Below, piece after piece: positions 61,920 to 64,000 of a DNA stretch of 64,000 nucleotides. Position 1 is the stretch's first letter. Each line of letters starts with the position of its first letter. The DNA comes from an uncultured Dehalococcoidia bacterium. Its GTDB lineage: Bacteria; Chloroflexota; Dehalococcoidia; Lucifugimonadales; Lucifugimonadaceae. The notes under the pieces were generated by a model. The model was not told the DNA's origin and ran no database searches. It saw only the letters and a list, made by a program, of their open reading frames with translations. The position numbers and the translations under genes are program-made. The DNA lies in contig OY282385.1 in assembly GCA_958295935.1 (NCBI GenBank), forward strand, positions 1,054,001 to 1,118,000, given 5' to 3'.

Positions 61920-63053
61920 ATGAAACCAACGCGCATAGAGAAGATCGAAACCATCCTCTGGGAGCGCTGGCTGCTGGTCCGGGTGTACTGCGAGGATGGA
62001 ACCGTGGGCGTCGGAGAGGCAGGAGTGCACGGATGGCAGAGACCCACCGAAACCATGCTCCGCATGTTCGAGCCTTACCTACTAGGCAAGGACCCCTCGC
62101 AGATAGAGCACCACTGCCAGTACCTGTACCGCAACTCGCACTTCATGGGCTCCGTGGTACAGGGCGCCATCTCCGCCATCGACATCGCACTGTGGGACGC
62201 CAAGGGCAAGAGGCTGGGCGTTCCCATATACGAGCTGATGGGCGGGCAGACCAGACACAAGGTGCGATGCTACATGCACGTCGGCGGAAACACCGCAGAC
62301 GAACTCGCGGAAGACGCCGTCCGGCAGGTGCGCGCAGGGTTCTCAGCCGTTCGATTCACACCCTTCGCACCCGAATACTGGCTGCACAGAACCTATTCCG
62401 AGTGGGCCGACGAAGCCGTTAACAGAGTCGGAGCCGTCCGAGAAGCCGTCGGCCCCGCCATCGACGTATGCGTCGAGATACACCGGCAGATGAATCCCTC
62501 CGAATCCATCTCCCTCGGCCGAAGACTGGAACAATTCAACCCCTTCTTCTACGAAGACCCCATGCTGCCCGACAGCCCCGACGTAATGGGCGAAGTGCAA
62601 CGGCGCGGAAACCTCCCCATAGCCACCGGGGAACGCTTCACCACCATCTTCGAGTTCCAACAACTGCTCGAAGCCAGAGCATGCGCATACGTCAGACCGG
62701 ATCTATGCCTATGCGGCGGACTCTCCGGCTGCAAGAAGGTCGCCGCCATGGCCGAAGCCCAGCACGTCAAGGTCATCCCACACAACCCACTAAGCCCCAT
62801 CAGCACCGCCGCATGCGTCCAACTCGACGCCTGCATACCAAACTTCGCCCTACAGGAATACACCGGAGAGTCCGAACCGCCCAAGAGCGACCTGCTCATC
62901 AACCCGCTCAAACTGGAAGACGGATTCCTGATCGTGCCGGACGGGCCCGGCCTAGGCGTCGAACTCAACGAGAAGGCCCTGACTGCACACCCCTTCACCG
63001 ACAAGGTGCTCGACACACCGCTCCACGAGGACGGCTCCGTAGCCGACAGATGA
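61920..63053 (+). CDS. Mandelate racemase/galactonate dehydratase-like enolase-superfamily protein
   Basis: 377 aa. N-terminal capping domain (TRIEKIETILWERWLLVRVYCEDGTVGVGEAG), then the TIM barrel: VVQGAISAIDIALWDAKGKRLGVPIYELMGG, IDVCVEIHRQMNPSES with the first metal ligands and a His, FFYEDPMLPDSP, PIATGERFTTIFEFQQLLEARACAYVRPDLCLCGGLSGCKK, VKVIPHNPLSPISTAACVQLD. The PHNPLSP and ATGER pattern is that of galactonate/mannonate-type dehydratases. Likely acts on a sugar acid; substrate not assigned. The FAH-family hydrolase beyond it converges from the other strand. Confidence 0.9.
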   Translation: MKPTRIEKIETILWERWLLVRVYCEDGTVGVGEAGVHGWQRPTETMLRMFEPYLLGKDPSQIEHHCQYLYRNSHFMGSVVQGAISAIDIALWDAKGKRLGVPIYELMGGQTRHKVRCYMHVGGNTADELAEDAVRQVRAGFSAVRFTPFAPEYWLHRTYSEWADEAVNRVGAVREAVGPAIDVCVEIHRQMNPSESISLGRRLEQFNPFFYEDPMLPDSPDVMGEVQRRGNLPIATGERFTTIFEFQQLLEARACAYVRPDLCLCGGLSGCKKVAAMAEAQHVKVIPHNPLSPISTAACVQLDACIPNFALQEYTGESEPPKSDLLINPLKLEDGFLIVPDGPGLGVELNEKALTAHPFTDKVLDTPLHEDGSVADR

Positions 63054-63101
63054 AACGCCGCCAACAACAGGCCACCCCGCGAACGGCGCCGTCAAACCGC
63101 C

Positions 63102-63860
63102 CTACTCCACCGGGTTGGACAACACCCCGATGCCCGCGATCTCCACCTCAGTAACGTCCCCAGGCTTCAGGGACGGCGGAGCCCCGGACGTGCCGGTGAA
63201 CAGCAGGTCGCCCGGCTCAAGCGTCGAGTAGCGGCTGATGAACGAAATCGCCTCCGCCACACCAAAGATCATCTCGCTAGTGTGGCAGGTCTGCCCCTCG
63301 ACCCCGTTCACACGCCCGTAAATGCGGATGTCCGTCGGGTCCAACCCCGTAACGATGTACGGCCCGATCGGGCTGAAGGTGTCAGACGACTTGGCCCGCC
63401 ACCATTGCACGTCGGAATCAGCGCCGCTCTGCCATTCGCGCTCGCTAACGTCATTGCCGCACGTATAGCCCAATACGTAGTCCAGCGCATCCACCTCCGA
63501 AACATTCTTAGCCGACTTACCGATCACCGCCACCAGCTCCGCCTCCATGTCCACCCGGCGCGAATCCGGCGGCAGTACAACCGCGTCGCCCGGGCCCGCG
63601 ACGGACGAGGAAGTCTTGTAGAACGGCTCCGGCCGCGAAGGAGGCCGCGCACCGTGCAGATGAGAGCCGTAGTTGAGCGCCATCGCCAGGATCTTCCCCG
63701 GCCGCGAAACAGGAGCCAACAGCCTGACCGCATCAAGACGGTGAACCGCTCCCGTCTCCGAGTACTCCTCGAATGGCGCCGAGGATATCTCACGAATGCT
63801 ATCCCCCTCGACGATTCCGTATGCACTCTGCCCGTTCGCCTCGAATCTGCCGTACTTCAT
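63102..63860 (-). CDS. Fumarylacetoacetate hydrolase-family protein
   Basis: 252 aa. FAH fold: LLAPVSRPGKILAMALNYGSHLHGA, PEPFYKTSSSVAGPGDAVVLPP, VDMEAELVAVIGKSAKNVSEVDALDYVLGYTCGNDVSEREWQ (metal-binding E-x-E in MEAEL), KSSDTFSPIGPYIVTGLDP and LEPGDLLFTGTSGAPPSLKPGDVTEVEIAGIGVLSNPV. Relatives act as acylpyruvases, 2-keto-3-deoxy sugar acid hydrolases or decarboxylases. The neighbouring dehydratase would make 2-keto-3-deoxy acids, so both may belong to one sugar-acid pathway, though they are convergent. Confidence 0.9.
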   Translation of the reverse strand: MKYGRFEANGQSAYGIVEGDSIREISSAPFEEYSETGAVHRLDAVRLLAPVSRPGKILAMALNYGSHLHGARPPSRPEPFYKTSSSVAGPGDAVVLPPDSRRVDMEAELVAVIGKSAKNVSEVDALDYVLGYTCGNDVSEREWQSGADSDVQWWRAKSSDTFSPIGPYIVTGLDPTDIRIYGRVNGVEGQTCHTSEMIFGVAEAISFISRYSTLEPGDLLFTGTSGAPPSLKPGDVTEVEIAGIGVLSNPVE

Positions 63861-64000
63861 CTCTTACCTCGTCCTTCCTTGCATTGATCTCGAAAGCAGC
63901 GCGCCGATAGGCTCCCCGGACACACATTATGCCCTGAAGCGACAACCCTGGAAGCCCGACGCACACAGAACCGCGTCAGAATTTACCGGCGCCACACTGC
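63861..64000. other. Upstream region of the FAH gene, window end
   Basis: 140 nt. AAGGACGAGGTAAGAG stands before the FAH ATG on the - strand. No gene or clear promoter is recognised up to the window end. Confidence 0.4.

Overview
The window reads as a high-GC bacterial chromosome segment, gene-dense, with short spacers and many 1-8 nt gene overlaps. The gene set (YidC/Jag/RnpA cluster, RNase Y, a SpoIIIAA/Ycf45-type R3H ATPase, PdxST, GlcD/GlpC-type oxidoreductases, an enolase-superfamily dehydratase beside a fumarylacetoacetase-type hydrolase, and no outer-membrane assembly genes) fits a Chloroflexota lineage, perhaps a Dehalococcoidia/SAR202-like marine genome. That placement is inference from gene content; no rRNA is present. 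No rRNA, tRNA or CRISPR array was seen. By eye the + strand is rich in C and A throughout, whichever strand carries the genes, so the whole window probably lies on one replichore.

Layout. 1-3731 (-): a large FAD/Fe-S oxidoreductase (cut by the window edge) and a TerC membrane protein. 3732-5918: a foreign-looking insertion with a methyltransferase-HNH fusion, a broken IS1595-type transposase and a run of 22 C, bracketed by two 200-bp direct copies of the terC 5' region. 5919-6761 (-): GreA with an integrase-like N-terminal domain. 6884-11919 (+): promoter, rpmH, rnpA, yidD, a PQQ-type beta-propeller lipoprotein, yidC, jag and a PfkB-type kinase. 11905-16138 (-): orphan DNA methyltransferase, FadF-like Fe-S reductase, UbiA-type prenyl phosphoribosyltransferase. 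16375 (+): tlyA. 17225-22603 (-): GH15 glucoamylase-like enzyme, GT4 glycosyltransferase, CelD-like GNAT, thrC; then hom, a SurA-like PPIase, and rpsR-ssb-rpsF to 26739. 26810-33815 (-): glyA, a PPOX-type flavin protein, tmk, R3H ATPase, GNAT-like protein, pdxT, pdxS. 34041 (-): gap.

35221-38544 (+) is a 1107-aa type ISP/IIG restriction-modification enzyme set between gap and eno. 38665-43324 (-): eno, a LOG-like protein, rph, a coiled-coil DivIVA-like protein, coaD, rsmD. 43603-48474 (+): lysS, serS, a CocE/NonD hydrolase, followed by a VOC protein. 49043-55254 is the accessory region: an AT-rich two-gene unit (a small C-terminally anchored membrane protein overlapping a 484-aa protein with a duplicated nuclease-like module), then cysK and moeB (-), then a DUF262-HNH protein (+). 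55499 (-): Rrf2 regulator. 56236-63053 (+): ribosomal protein bL25/CTC, RNase Y, YmdB-like phosphoesterase, PHP phosphoesterase, plsY, a B-box membrane protein and an enolase-superfamily dehydratase; 63102 (-): FAH-family hydrolase.

Most genes are core housekeeping (translation, membrane insertion, RNA decay, amino-acid, cofactor and lipid synthesis). DNA-modifying or DNA-targeting candidates are scattered through them: methyltransferase-HNH at 4.0 kb, orphan methyltransferase at 11.9 kb, type ISP enzyme at 35.2 kb, the AT-rich pair at 49.4 kb and DUF262-HNH at 53.3 kb. The AT-rich pair is the best candidate here for an undescribed system.
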